DNA of 64,000 nucleotides from Pseudomonadota bacterium (GCA_947505245.1 CANNIZ010000015.1:1-64000); one strand, 5' to 3'; shown: positions 9,180 through 17,723, numbered from the stretch's first letter. Numbers and translations are program-made. The notes: generated by a model not told the origin, from the sequence alone.

Positions 9180-10166
9180 TTGAGCGCGATTGAAAGCGAC
9201 CTGAACAAGGGTCAGAAGCTCGTGAAGATGCTGGATCTGATGGCCCGCCGCGGCGGTGTTCGCGCGTCCGAGCTCGCGGACCGGTTCGAGCTGGATCCGC
9301 GCACATTTCGCAGGTACCTGGCCGACCTTCGCGCGCTCGACGTGCCCGTGATCGACGACGGCCGCGGTGAGGATCGAATCGTCGCGATCGACCCGCAGTG
9401 GAAGCGAACGGGCGTCTCCCTTTCGCTTTCGGAGGTGCTGTCGCTCCACTTCGGCCGCAGCCTGTGGAATTTTCTCGAGGGCACGTCGTTCGCCAGCGAT
9501 CTGCACGGCGCCATCGAGCGACTCGAGCCCGCGATCTCGCGCGCACACTCGGATCTCGCGAAACAGCTCGACACGAAATTCGTCGCGGTGCCGGAGCACG
9601 CAAAGGACTTTCGCGGCGAAGCGAGCGAGGTGATCGACGAGGTCGTCACGGCGCTCGTGTACAACAACCCCGTCGACGCGCGGTACAAGAAGCCCACGGG
9701 CCTGGCGCAGTCCTACCAGCTGCACCCGTACACGCTCGCCGTGTTCCGCCAGGGCCTGTACGTGTTCGCGTTCGACGTGGACGCCGGGCAGGTGAAGACG
9801 TTCGCGATCGAGCGGTTCACGGACCTCGTGCGCCGCCGCACGGAACACTTCGAGTACCCGGGCGGCTGGTCGCCGCGCGCCCACATCGCGCACGCGTTCG
9901 GCATCATCGGCGGTCAGCCCGAAGAGGTCGTGGTGGCCTTCATCCCCGCGGTGACGGCGTACGTGCGCGAGCGCACCTGGCACCCGACGCAGACGTTCCG
10001 CACGCTCCCCGACGGCCGCCTCGAATTGCGCATCCAGGTCGCGGTCACGGTCGAGTTGGAGCAGTGGCTGCGCGGCTTTGGGGCCGAGGCGCAGGTGCTC
10101 GCGCCGCCCCGGCTGGTGGAGCGGATCGGGGCCTCGCTGCGGGCGGCGAGCGCCCAGTACGGTTGA
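9180..10166 (+). CDS. WYL-domain transcriptional regulator
   Basis: 328 aa. An N-terminal winged helix-turn-helix (about residues 12-60, with ASELADRFELDPRTFRRYL) is followed by a WYL ligand-sensing domain (about 145-215, with the strand pattern LHPYTLAVFRQGLYVFA) and a C-terminal WCX-like extension. WYL regulators bind small ligands or nucleic acids and often control neighbouring genes. The TTG start at 9180 is the first usable codon; a GGTGA lies 5 nt upstream. Its stop abuts directly (TGATCA) the stop of the convergent kinase-operon gene. Confidence 0.9.
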   Translation: MSAIESDLNKGQKLVKMLDLMARRGGVRASELADRFELDPRTFRRYLADLRALDVPVIDDGRGEDRIVAIDPQWKRTGVSLSLSEVLSLHFGRSLWNFLEGTSFASDLHGAIERLEPAISRAHSDLAKQLDTKFVAVPEHAKDFRGEASEVIDEVVTALVYNNPVDARYKKPTGLAQSYQLHPYTLAVFRQGLYVFAFDVDAGQVKTFAIERFTDLVRRRTEHFEYPGGWSPRAHIAHAFGIIGGQPEEVVVAFIPAVTAYVRERTWHPTQTFRTLPDGRLELRIQVAVTVELEQWLRGFGAEAQVLAPPRLVERIGASLRAASAQYG

Positions 10167-10922
10167 TCAGAACGCGATCGAGACGAGAGCAGCGCCGCCG
10201 CTGATCAGCAACATGCCTGCGATGTTCGCGGTGCGCACCTTCGACTGGGTAGCGAGGCCCTCGTCGTACGTGAGCTCGTTCTGGTTGAACCGCGCGGCCT
10301 GGTGGCCGGACCACGCGTACGTGCCGAGGCCAAGCACTCCCAGGCCGCCGCCCGCGGCGAGCAGCGGCACCGAGAACGTGGGCGCCGCGCGCTTCACAGG
10401 GACCTCGGCCTCGACGACGCGCCAGTGCGCGGGCAGTTCGCGCCCCGGCACCCACAACGTGATCCACGCGTCGTTCGAGAGCCGCTGCGCCAGCACGAGG
10501 CGATCCGCATCGAACGACTCCGGCGTGGGGTCGCCGTCGATCGTGACGTCCGGCGCAGGCACCACCCGCGCGTCGATCGCGTGGTCGGCGACGTGTTGCC
10601 AGCGCAGCGCCAATGGCGTCCCCGCGGGCGCGAGCGTGGGATCCAGCACGAACTCGGGCGACGCTGCTCGCGCACCCCACAGTGCTGAGTCCGTCGCCGC
10701 CTCGTCACCCACGGCCCACGCCACGAGCGCCCTCGCGACGTCGATGCGCGCGACGTTCCGCGCCGCCACAGGTCCGTCGACGCAGCCGACGACCTGCTCG
10801 AGGCGCGCACCGTTCGCGGCCACGGCGTCGAGATCGAGGTCCCGATAGGCGGACTCGACCAACGCGACCGACTCCACGACCTGCGAGAGATCGGTCGGAC
10901 AGGTGACCGCGGGGCTAGCCAC
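10167..10922 (-). CDS. Membrane protein of kinase operon, unknown function
   Basis: 251 aa. Two hydrophobic segments close to the C-terminus (FSVPLLAAGGGLGVLGLG and IAGMLLISGGAALVSIAF) anchor a long N-terminal domain with an Asp/Ala/Val-rich helical first part and an immunoglobulin- or PEGA-like strand region. The GTG at 10922 overlaps the TAG of the upstream RCC1-like gene, so translation is coupled. This layout (kinase, secreted sensor, membrane partner) recurs beside myxobacterial Ser/Thr kinases, but I cannot assign a function. Longer in-frame starts exist inside the RCC1-like gene and are less likely. Confidence 0.7.
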   Translation of the reverse strand: MASPAVTCPTDLSQVVESVALVESAYRDLDLDAVAANGARLEQVVGCVDGPVAARNVARIDVARALVAWAVGDEAATDSALWGARAASPEFVLDPTLAPAGTPLALRWQHVADHAIDARVVPAPDVTIDGDPTPESFDADRLVLAQRLSNDAWITLWVPGRELPAHWRVVEAEVPVKRAAPTFSVPLLAAGGGLGVLGLGTYAWSGHQAARFNQNELTYDEGLATQSKVRTANIAGMLLISGGAALVSIAF

Positions 10923-11826
10923 CGACGACCTCGCTGAACGGCGGCTCGCCGGCCTGACCGTAGCGATCGTCGCCTTCACACACGATGTGGCCGTCCTCGG
11001 TGAGGCCGCAAACGTGGGAATTTCCGACGCCGACGTCGATGAATCCACCACCTTGGGCGCTGATCCCATCGACCGGCGCGTTGCCGAAGCAGGTGATCGG
11101 CCCGCCCTCGGTCACGCAGGCCCAGTCCTCGCCGATGTCGCCGGCGATCCAGTCGCCAGGCAGGTCGTCGCCATACGAAACGGGTGACGTCGAGGCGCCT
11201 TCGTCCGTGATGAGGAGCTGTTGCGAGCCGAAGAGCGCTACGTCGACGGCCGGTTCCACCTCGGACATTCTGACCATCTGATCGCTAGGGGCGACGATCA
11301 AGCTCTCAAACATCCGCTCGCCTCGGAGGCCGACGATGTGCCCGCCACCGACCGCGAGGGTATCGAACGACCCCTCGAACTCGCCGTAGCTGTCGAACGA
11401 ACCGCCGCCCGAATCCCAGCCGTAGCACTGCGTCGTCGCGTCGGTGGACACACACAACAGGCTGGGATCGTTCGGGTTGACGTTGCGGGACATCGCCATG
11501 GCCCGGATCTCCAACGGCCCATCCGAGCCGTTCGTCGGCGTGACCAGGCCCCAGCAGTCGTACCCGGTAGCGCCGCCGACACACGCCGTGTCCGCGCCGA
11601 TCGCGAGCAGCGAGCCGTCCGAGTTGCTGGCCGTCTCCAGCAGCTGATCGTTGTCGCGCCCCCAGCACACGACGGATCCTTCGTCGCCGTCCCCTCCGCT
11701 CGTGCCGAGCGCGCAGTTCCGATCGCCCGCCGTGGATAGCGCGAGGAACGGCCCCGTCACGCGCGTACGGTCGGACCAGTCGTTAAAGTCGATCGGGGAG
11801 ATGCAGCCGACGAGGAGGGCGATCAC
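10915..11826 (-). CDS. RCC1-like beta-propeller protein, probable lipoprotein
   Basis: About 303 aa from the GTG at 11826, which overlaps the kinase stop by 4 bp. Repeats of the type 'C.L...G.V.CWG....Q' (SVVCWGRDNDQL, YDCWGLV, TQCYGWDS, PITCFGNA, HIVCEGDDRYGQAGE) mark an RCC1/regulator-of-chromosome-condensation-like propeller; paired cysteines suggest an extracytoplasmic location. LLVGC near the start resembles a lipobox, but the preceding n-region is very short, so either the start lies further upstream inside the kinase gene or export is atypical. Likely the sensory or partner protein of the kinase. Confidence 0.7.
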   Translation of the reverse strand: MIALLVGCISPIDFNDWSDRTRVTGPFLALSTAGDRNCALGTSGGDGDEGSVVCWGRDNDQLLETASNSDGSLLAIGADTACVGGATGYDCWGLVTPTNGSDGPLEIRAMAMSRNVNPNDPSLLCVSTDATTQCYGWDSGGGSFDSYGEFEGSFDTLAVGGGHIVGLRGERMFESLIVAPSDQMVRMSEVEPAVDVALFGSQQLLITDEGASTSPVSYGDDLPGDWIAGDIGEDWACVTEGGPITCFGNAPVDGISAQGGGFIDVGVGNSHVCGLTEDGHIVCEGDDRYGQAGEPPFSEVVGG

Positions 11827-13418
11827 TTGCTCACGCTGCAAAGTCCCATCGCCGCCGCGCACTTCACCTTGACCGAGCCGCCGTCGACGACCTCGAGAGA
11901 CGCGGCCCCTCCGAACGTGGCGCCGTTCGAACCCGTCGCGACGATCCGGTACGAGCCGACGGGCAACCGACCGCCGCGGTGACGGGAACCACCTGCGTCT
12001 TCGAGCCACACGTCCACACCTTTCGCGTCCACCACGACCTCTCCAGAGCTGACCGACGGGGTCCTCGGCTCGGGCTCAGCGACGGTAACCTCGACTGGAG
12101 GTGGCGGAGCGACGACCGGACGGGTCTCGACGACCGGACGAGTCGTGACGACGGTTGGCGACGCGACGATGACCGGCGCCGCGACCACCGGAGGCGCCAC
12201 GACCACCGGAGCGGCGGGGACCACCGCGACCGGTGCCGGTGGCGCGTCGACGATCGCGATGCCGGATCCGAACACCGCGAGCCCGGCCCCAGCCGCTCCA
12301 GCGACGACCGCGACCGCGACGAGGAGCACCGCTGCAAGGGCGAGGGCGACCAGGAGCCCGACGCCCCCGAAGATCGTGGACCGAGAACCAGCGCTCGGCG
12401 ATGCAGTGGACGGCGGCGTGACGACCGCGGCCGATGCCGACGCCGACACGAGCGGCAGGGACTCCCCGAGGGACGACACCGAGAACGTTCGGCCCGCTGG
12501 AGGCGTCGGGGCCGGCGTGGCGGCCTGGGCGAGCGGTACTGCGGCGCGCACCCGGTCAAGGTCCCAGCGATTGTGGGGTGCCTGCTCCGCGACCCCGCGC
12601 CACAGCGCGAGCAACGCGTCCACGTCGCGCGGACGTGCGTCCCGATCCACCGTCAGGGCCGCACGGATCGCGGAACACATCCGCTCGGGGGTTCCCGGCG
12701 CCACTTCTTCGACCGGCGCATAACGTCCAGCCGCGACCACCTCGAAGATGGCGAGCACGTCGGGGCCATCAAACGCGCGCCGCCCCGTCACCAGCTCGTA
12801 CAGGATCGCCCCGAGCGCCCACACGTCCGCGCGCTGGTCGACATGTTTTGCATCGCGGATCTGCTCGGGCGCCATGTAGCAGGGCGTGCCGAGGGTGGAG
12901 CCGCTGCGCGTGCCCATGCCAGGCCCGTCACCGTCGCCCTCGAACAGCTTCGCCATGCCGAAGTCGGCCACCTTCGGCACGATGCCGTCTTCCCCGATCG
13001 CGATCATCACGTTCGCCGGCTTCAGATCGCGATGGATCAAGCCGTGCCGGTGCGCGACGGCCACGCCGCGCATCACGCCGACCGCGAGCTCATCGATCTG
13101 CTCGAGCGTCGGCGGCGCTCGCTCGATCAGCTGCTGCAGCGTGGGACCGTCGACGAACTCCATCACGAGCCCGGGCGACCCGCTGACGTTGATCACGTCG
13201 GTGACATGCACCACGTTGGGGTGGGAGAGGCGCGCCTGCAGGCGACCCTCCTGCAGCAGGCGCTCCTGAATCGACGCGAGCGGAAGCTGCAGCACCTTGA
13301 TCGCGTGCGTGGTGCCAAGCTGGAGATGACGCGCCTTGTACACGACCGCGATGCCGCCGCGTCCGAGCGGGGCCTCGATGCGGTAGCGGTCGATCAGGGT
13401 TCCGGCGTCCAGCTGCAC
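11823..13418 (-). CDS. Transmembrane Ser/Thr protein kinase with PEGA-like C-terminus
   Basis: 531 aa eukaryotic-like (Pkn/Hanks-type) kinase. The Gly-rich loop LGRGGIAVVYKA, the ATP-binding lysine (Lys41), the catalytic HRDLKPANVM (Asp131), the DFG metal site (Asp152) and the APE motif are all present, so it should be active. After a Pro/Ser-rich linker there is one long membrane segment at about residues 345-385, then a Val/Pro-rich periplasmic stretch and a short beta-rich domain with a PEGA-like feel. It is the first gene of a three-gene operon with 4-bp overlaps to the RCC1-like and membrane-protein genes. The ATG is clear. Confidence 0.93.
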   Translation of the reverse strand: MQLDAGTLIDRYRIEAPLGRGGIAVVYKARHLQLGTTHAIKVLQLPLASIQERLLQEGRLQARLSHPNVVHVTDVINVSGSPGLVMEFVDGPTLQQLIERAPPTLEQIDELAVGVMRGVAVAHRHGLIHRDLKPANVMIAIGEDGIVPKVADFGMAKLFEGDGDGPGMGTRSGSTLGTPCYMAPEQIRDAKHVDQRADVWALGAILYELVTGRRAFDGPDVLAIFEVVAAGRYAPVEEVAPGTPERMCSAIRAALTVDRDARPRDVDALLALWRGVAEQAPHNRWDLDRVRAAVPLAQAATPAPTPPAGRTFSVSSLGESLPLVSASASAAVVTPPSTASPSAGSRSTIFGGVGLLVALALAAVLLVAVAVVAGAAGAGLAVFGSGIAIVDAPPAPVAVVPAAPVVVAPPVVAAPVIVASPTVVTTRPVVETRPVVAPPPPVEVTVAEPEPRTPSVSSGEVVVDAKGVDVWLEDAGGSRHRGGRLPVGSYRIVATGSNGATFGGAASLEVVDGGSVKVKCAAAMGLCSVSK

Positions 13419-13567
13419 GGCGCGATCTTACTCGACGCGCGCGTTAGGCTCCAGCGCGGAGGTACCCCACGCGCGCGGTCTGGCCCGATCCCCTCATCCC
13501 GTCGTTCGAAGAGCCCGTTCCAGCGCCGTCAAACGCGCTTGCGGTCCCAGACCTGCGCCGGCCGGAT

Positions 13568-14206
13568 GTGGCGCCGTTCGTGCCAACGCTCGAAGACCTG
13601 CTGCGCGTCACGGTCGACATCGCGCCGGCCGCCGGGAACGAAGCCCCCGACCGCTTCTTCGGGCCGATGGCCGAAGACCTCGAGCACCGCGTCCCCGCCC
13701 ACCATCGAGCGGCGGTCGTCGCGGTGGCAGCTGCGTGTTTCATGATCCCCGACGACGAAGCGATCGCGACGAACCGCACCCCGTTCGATCAATGGGTCCG
13801 CCGCAGCCCCAACCCGCCCGCCCGCGATCGCGCAGCGTTTCGCGCCGTCGCCAAGGCGCCGTGGGCGGTGTGGCGCATCACCGGGACAGACCCGCTGACG
13901 CTCACGGACGCCACGGACCTGTCGCCGGCCTTCCACCCCACAGGCCCCGTCGCGGCCGACCTCGCCGACGCGTTCGTCGCGCCGCAGGCCGGGCGCGCGC
14001 TCCTCGCAAGGCTGGTGCCCACGAAGGAAGGTTGGGCCGTGGCGTTCGGGCTCGTGCTGCCGGAGGTGCCGCCGATGGTACTCGTGCGCACCTGGGTCGC
14101 CGAGGTCGTCCACCACGCGAACGGCACACCGATCGAGGAGGCGCTCGCTTCGCACGGGCACATCCTGGTCCGCCGCGCCGTCACGTGGTGGTGGCGCTCA
14201 ACCTAA
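13568..14206 (+). CDS. Unknown protein with a partial copy downstream
   Basis: 212 aa from the GTG at 13568; no signal peptide. The C-terminal half is strand-rich (GWAVAFGLVLP, PMVLVRTWVAEVV, ILVRRAVTWWWR) and ends in a Trp cluster. Coding character continues upstream in the same frame for about 40 codons without any ATG, GTG or TTG (back to a TAG at 13445). A GGAGG at 13458-13462 is followed by an ACG, so a rare start or a mutated ATG is possible. The last 200 bp are 96% identical to a stretch at 16232-16430, on the far side of a three-gene cassette. Family not recognised. Confidence 0.65.
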   Translation: MAPFVPTLEDLLRVTVDIAPAAGNEAPDRFFGPMAEDLEHRVPAHHRAAVVAVAAACFMIPDDEAIATNRTPFDQWVRRSPNPPARDRAAFRAVAKAPWAVWRITGTDPLTLTDATDLSPAFHPTGPVAADLADAFVAPQAGRALLARLVPTKEGWAVAFGLVLPEVPPMVLVRTWVAEVVHHANGTPIEEALASHGHILVRRAVTWWWRST

Positions 14207-14256
14207 GACGCACCCGGTGCGACTCCTCGAAGGCGAGGTAGGGCGGGCAGCACAAA

Positions 14257-14733
14257 CTAAGCGTCGCGGTGGCCTTCGGGCCGAATCTCCCACCCGCTCA
14301 CGAGGCGCGCGAGGGCCTCACGAACACGCCGAAAGACGTTGGCGCTCGCGATGGCTGGGCTCGGTTCGACCTGCGCGTGGGCCGCGTTCTCGAGGTCGGC
14401 TGGCGGGTTTGGCTTATGAATGACGTCGAGCGCGTGCTGCGTCTCAACGGCATCGCCCTTCATCTTCGCGACGGAGCGGTCTCCGCGGACGGCGCTCGTG
14501 ACGAGCCGCACGACGCCGCCACGCTCCCAGCCCTGCAGGTTGCCGGGACCGCGCTGGGTCGCCACTGGATCGGGCCGCAACGCGCGACGATCCACCGAAG
14601 GTCGCATCGCCCGATCGTTGAATGCCGCGGGCTGCACCTTGAGCGCGCCGTCGTCCTCCACCTCGAAGCACATCTCGTCGCACGGAACGCGACGGAAGAG
14701 GACCTCGTCGTCCTCGACACGGGTCGGGTCCAT
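14257..14733 (-). CDS. Unknown protein, third gene of accessory cassette
   Basis: 158 aa, soluble. The N-terminus has DDEVLFRRVP, followed by a segment AFNDRAMRPSVDR, then a strand GGVVRLVTSAVR and a C-terminal NPPADLENAAHAQV. This series resembles, from memory, small uncharacterised bacterial proteins with an 'LFRRVP...AF.DR..SVDR...NxAHA' pattern that turn up in accessory islands. No catalytic residues can be named. It starts 3 bp after the stop of the 168-aa gene and is the last of three co-directional genes lying between two copies of the same 200-bp sequence. Confidence 0.68.
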   Translation of the reverse strand: MDPTRVEDDEVLFRRVPCDEMCFEVEDDGALKVQPAAFNDRAMRPSVDRRALRPDPVATQRGPGNLQGWERGGVVRLVTSAVRGDRSVAKMKGDAVETQHALDVIHKPNPPADLENAAHAQVEPSPAIASANVFRRVREALARLVSGWEIRPEGHRDA

Positions 14734-14736
14734 GCC

Positions 14737-15243
14737 TCAGCCCTCGTGAAGCCAGCGCCAGAGCTGAAGCAATTGGGCGCCGGTGCGCAGCGGACCATCC
14801 GCCATCTCGCGCAGGTCCGAGCCCCAGGCCTGCAGGAACTCGATGGGCCCGGTGCCCGTCAAGTGCAGCGAGAGCGAGCGAGCGCCTCCCGCACTCCACC
14901 GAAGCGTCAGGTCACCGCCCCCCTCGGTAGCGACGTGCGGGGTCTCCCAGGGGAGGCGACTCTGAATCGCGCCCTCAAGAAGCGTATCGAGCAGCTGATG
15001 TGTCGCGTCCACAGCGGCTGGGCGAATCGCAGCAACGTCCGGCATCGTCCTCGACCGCAACGCGAGCGCTGCGATCGCGTCACGCGTGGACGAAAGCCGT
15101 GGATCCGAAGCAGGGTCGGGCGTGGCGGCCGCATCCGACGTGTACTGGGGCGTGATCGGCCGGTCGATGTCATTTGACGCCGAAGAGCTCACAAGAAAAC
15201 CCGCGAGCGCGAGGCCTCGAGGCGCGTTCTCGATGAGGTTCAT
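14737..15243 (-). CDS. Unknown protein, second gene of accessory cassette
   Basis: 168 aa. A weakly hydrophobic N-terminus (ENAPRGLALAGFLVS) is followed by a Ser/Thr/Pro-rich low-complexity segment, a helical middle and a strand pair around GGGDLTLRWSAGGARSLSLHL. AGGAGG lies 5 nt before the ATG at 15243, and the ATG overlaps the TGA of the upstream gene (ATGA), so the start is well supported. Proteins with a 'P.v..GGG..L.W..g...L' core are common as small partners of unknown genes, but I can give no function. Confidence 0.7.
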   Translation of the reverse strand: MNLIENAPRGLALAGFLVSSSASNDIDRPITPQYTSDAAATPDPASDPRLSSTRDAIAALALRSRTMPDVAAIRPAAVDATHQLLDTLLEGAIQSRLPWETPHVATEGGGDLTLRWSAGGARSLSLHLTGTGPIEFLQAWGSDLREMADGPLRTGAQLLQLWRWLHEG

Positions 15244-16043
15244 TGGGCCTCCTGTAGCGCGGCGTCGATAGGCGTGACCAAGCGTTCCAGTGTAGCAGGT
15301 GCGCGAAGCACCGCGTCGGAACACATGGCTACCAGTTCGGCGCTGGTCCACTCGGTCTTTCCGACCCACAGCCCTGCCTTGTTGTTCCGATCGTAACGGA
15401 ACTCCAGGCCCTCGCCCGTGACGGGAAGCTGCCAGTCCTGGATGGGCATCGGGGACGCACCGGCCATCGGGAGCTGCGACAACGCGAGCTGAAACTGCCG
15501 ATCGATGAACCAGGCGAGCGTCGTGTTGCTGAAGTAGTGCTCGTCCGTGACCTCTGCGACGCGGACGGAGAGGTCGAACATCTGACTCGCTGGTGCCCAC
15601 GTCGTGAGCGACGGAAACGCCTTCAGCAGGGCGTCTCGCACGATGTCACCATGCTCGTCAGTTCGCCAACGAGCCACGCCTGACGTGGAACCGAACTGCC
15701 ATTCCGCGCCGAAATCATCGAGCCACGCGGCCAACGCGCCCAGCTTCTCGCGCGCGTAGGTCGCGCGAAGGTCCTGGGCGTCGGGGTTGCCGTAGTCGTC
15801 AAAGTAGATCGTCTTGATGATGGCGCGATCGCCGTGCACTTCAACAGCGGTGCTGCCGGTTGGCGACTGCAACACGGTGCGCGCGTCGGCCGACAGCTGG
15901 AAGTTCACGTTCAAGTGCTCATGCTTTGAGCCCTTCAACCTAGCCTTCAAGAGCGTCGGCAGGTCCGCGCGGTATGCGAACATCAGCTGCGACGTCTGGC
16001 TGATAAAGCGGAAGTCGCAGCGCGGGCTGGCGGGTTCGCTCAT
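15240..16043 (-). CDS. Unknown protein, first gene of accessory cassette
   Basis: 267 aa, soluble, no signal peptide. It carries a central KTIYFDDYG segment, a helical WLDDFGAEW region, and a C-terminal half with NTTLAWFIDRQFQLAL and MPIQDWQLPVTGEGLEFRYD. The size and the alternation of an N-terminal strand-rich half and a C-terminal 'L.WF.D' half are reminiscent of the sporadically distributed TIGR04255 family, but I cannot confirm membership. AGGGTCAG lies upstream of the ATG at 16043. It heads a tightly coupled three-gene unit (4-bp overlap, then a 3-bp gap). Confidence 0.72.
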   Translation of the reverse strand: MSEPASPRCDFRFISQTSQLMFAYRADLPTLLKARLKGSKHEHLNVNFQLSADARTVLQSPTGSTAVEVHGDRAIIKTIYFDDYGNPDAQDLRATYAREKLGALAAWLDDFGAEWQFGSTSGVARWRTDEHGDIVRDALLKAFPSLTTWAPASQMFDLSVRVAEVTDEHYFSNTTLAWFIDRQFQLALSQLPMAGASPMPIQDWQLPVTGEGLEFRYDRNNKAGLWVGKTEWTSAELVAMCSDAVLRAPATLERLVTPIDAALQEAQ

Positions 16044-16231
16044 GATCTGACCCTATTCAACGCGATCATCCGGGGCGAGGGTTCGGCCGTTCTTCGGACG
16101 ATAACAGACAAGCGTGGCGCTGCGAAGCGCGCTCGGACCTACACATCGTAGCTCGCAACTCGAACCGAAGGGGCAACCACGAGGTTTGCCGCGGCGTAGC
16201 GTGGTGGGTGGCCGGGATGGGACAAGGCTGC

Positions 16232-16430
16232 GCGCGCTCCTCGCCCGGCTCGTGCCCACGAAGGAAGGTTGGCCGTGGCGTTCGGGCTCGTGCTGCCGGA
16301 GGTGCCGCCGATGGTACTCGTGCGCACATGGGTCGCCGAGGTCGTCCGTCACGCGAACGGCACGCCGATCGAGGAGGCGCTCGCTTCGCACGGGCACATC
16401 CTGGTCCGCCGCGCCGTCACGTGGTGGTGG
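16232..16430 (+). pseudogene. Frameshifted partial copy of the 13.6-kb gene
   Basis: 199 bp that match 13995-14194 with about seven substitutions and one deleted G (GTTGGGCC becomes GTTGGCC), which breaks the frame at the fifteenth codon or so. Translation in two frames recovers RALLARLVPTKEGW and then FGLVLPEVPPMVL of the parent. There is no start codon and the parent's stop is missing. It abuts the AraC gene on the other strand. The flanking 16044-16231 shows no recognisable coding sequence. Confidence 0.9.
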
Positions 16431-16447
16431 AGGGCCTGGCCCGCCGT

Positions 16448-17365
16448 TCAGGCGGCCGGTCCAGAGCGGGCCCGCTCGCGCCACGCCGACGGTGGCTCGC
16501 CCACAAAGCGCTTGAACGCCCGACTGAACGCTGCTTCCGAGCCGTAACCGACCTTCGCCGCCAGCTCGGCGAGCGGCACACGCGACGATCGCAGGGCGCG
16601 CCGCGCGAGGTGCATCCGCCACCGCAGCAGCCAGGCGTTTGGCGGCTCGCCGACCACCTCGGAGAACCGGCCGAAGAACGTCGACCGCGACATGCCCGCG
16701 ATCTTCGCGAGATCGGCCGCCGACCAGTCGCGGGCAGGCTCGCGTTGTAGCGCGTCCATCGCGCGCACCAGTCGTTCATCACCAAACGCCGCCAGCCAGC
16801 CCTGCTGAAGCTCAGCCTGCGCGCCCCGCAGGACCTGCACGAACAGCACCTCCGCGAGCCGCTCGATCACCGCGTCCGCGCCCGGACGCCGATCCGCCAC
16901 CTCCTCCGCCACGAGCGCGAGCGTGGCCTCCAGGACGGCGCTCGTTCGCGCCTGAGCACGCATCACCAGCACCGGCGGCAGCGCCCGCGCGAGCAGCTCG
17001 CGCGCCTCCGGATCGACGCGAAACGTGCCGCAAAGCAACTGGGTGAGCGGACCCTCGCCGCCGAATTGCACACACGGCAGGCCCGCCACCTTCGCGCGCG
17101 GGGCGGTCGCGATCGGCACGGCGCGCCGCTGTTCGGAGTCGGCCATCACGTGCGCCGTCCCGTGCGGCAACACCACGAGGTCCCCGCGCGACCACGGGAC
17201 GACCCGCCCGTCCACCACCACGACGCCCTGTCCCTGCAGCACAACGTGGAAGATCGCGTTGGTTCCACCTCGCGTGGAGAGACCCCACGGCGCGCGCATC
17301 TCGGCGCGGCTGAACACCGTGCCCTCCACCCGCACTGTACGCAACAGCTCGGTGAGCGGATCCAT
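16448..17365 (-). CDS. AraC-family transcriptional regulator (cupin_6 type)
   Basis: 305 aa. The N-terminal half is an AraC-type cupin (WGLSTRGGTNAIFHVVLQG, then GDLVVLPHGTAHVM with His residues typical of the jelly-roll). The C-terminal 100 residues hold two helix-turn-helices: DLAKIAGMSRSTFFGRF and ELAAKVGYGSEAAFSRAF, each followed by the usual GEPPxxW. Such regulators often activate a divergent gene. Here the neighbour 97 bp away is a small membrane protein at 17463, which may be the target. The ATG at 17365 is supported by AGGG just upstream. Confidence 0.93.
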   Translation of the reverse strand: MDPLTELLRTVRVEGTVFSRAEMRAPWGLSTRGGTNAIFHVVLQGQGVVVVDGRVVPWSRGDLVVLPHGTAHVMADSEQRRAVPIATAPRAKVAGLPCVQFGGEGPLTQLLCGTFRVDPEARELLARALPPVLVMRAQARTSAVLEATLALVAEEVADRRPGADAVIERLAEVLFVQVLRGAQAELQQGWLAAFGDERLVRAMDALQREPARDWSAADLAKIAGMSRSTFFGRFSEVVGEPPNAWLLRWRMHLARRALRSSRVPLAELAAKVGYGSEAAFSRAFKRFVGEPPSAWRERARSGPAA

Positions 17366-17462
17366 CGGCCCTCCCCGGACGCGCGGTCACAAAGTCCACA
17401 CGCCCAAGCATTCACCGTCCGGTTTGAAAGCGCAATGCTTCTCTCACCACCCTGGAGCTCCA

Positions 17463-17723
17463 ATGAACAAGGTCTACCTCGCCACCGCGCTGAACTTCTT
17501 CTTCCCCGGCCTCGGCTGGCTCGTGCTCGGGCGGCGTCCCATCTTGGGCGCCATCATCCTGGTCGGCATACTCGGGCTCACCTACGTCGAGTTCGGCGTC
17601 CAGACCGCGGCCCCCGCGCTGTACCTGCCCATGTTCGCGTCCGTGTTCGCGATCAACACCGCCCTCGCGATCGAGTGCTACCAGGAGGGCGCTGCAAAGG
17701 TGAGCGCGCCCTCGCTGGCGTAA
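17463..17723 (+). CDS. Small membrane protein
   Basis: 86 aa with three hydrophobic segments: LNFFFPGLGWLVLG, a central AIILVGILGLTYV and APALYLPMFASVFAINTAL. The first segment with its 'FFPGLGxxYLG'-like turn recalls TM2-type small membrane proteins. GGAG stands 6 nt before the ATG. It is divergent from the AraC regulator and stands alone; the 146 bp that follow contain no gene. Function unknown. Confidence 0.75.
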   Translation: MNKVYLATALNFFFPGLGWLVLGRRPILGAIILVGILGLTYVEFGVQTAAPALYLPMFASVFAINTALAIECYQEGAAKVSAPSLA

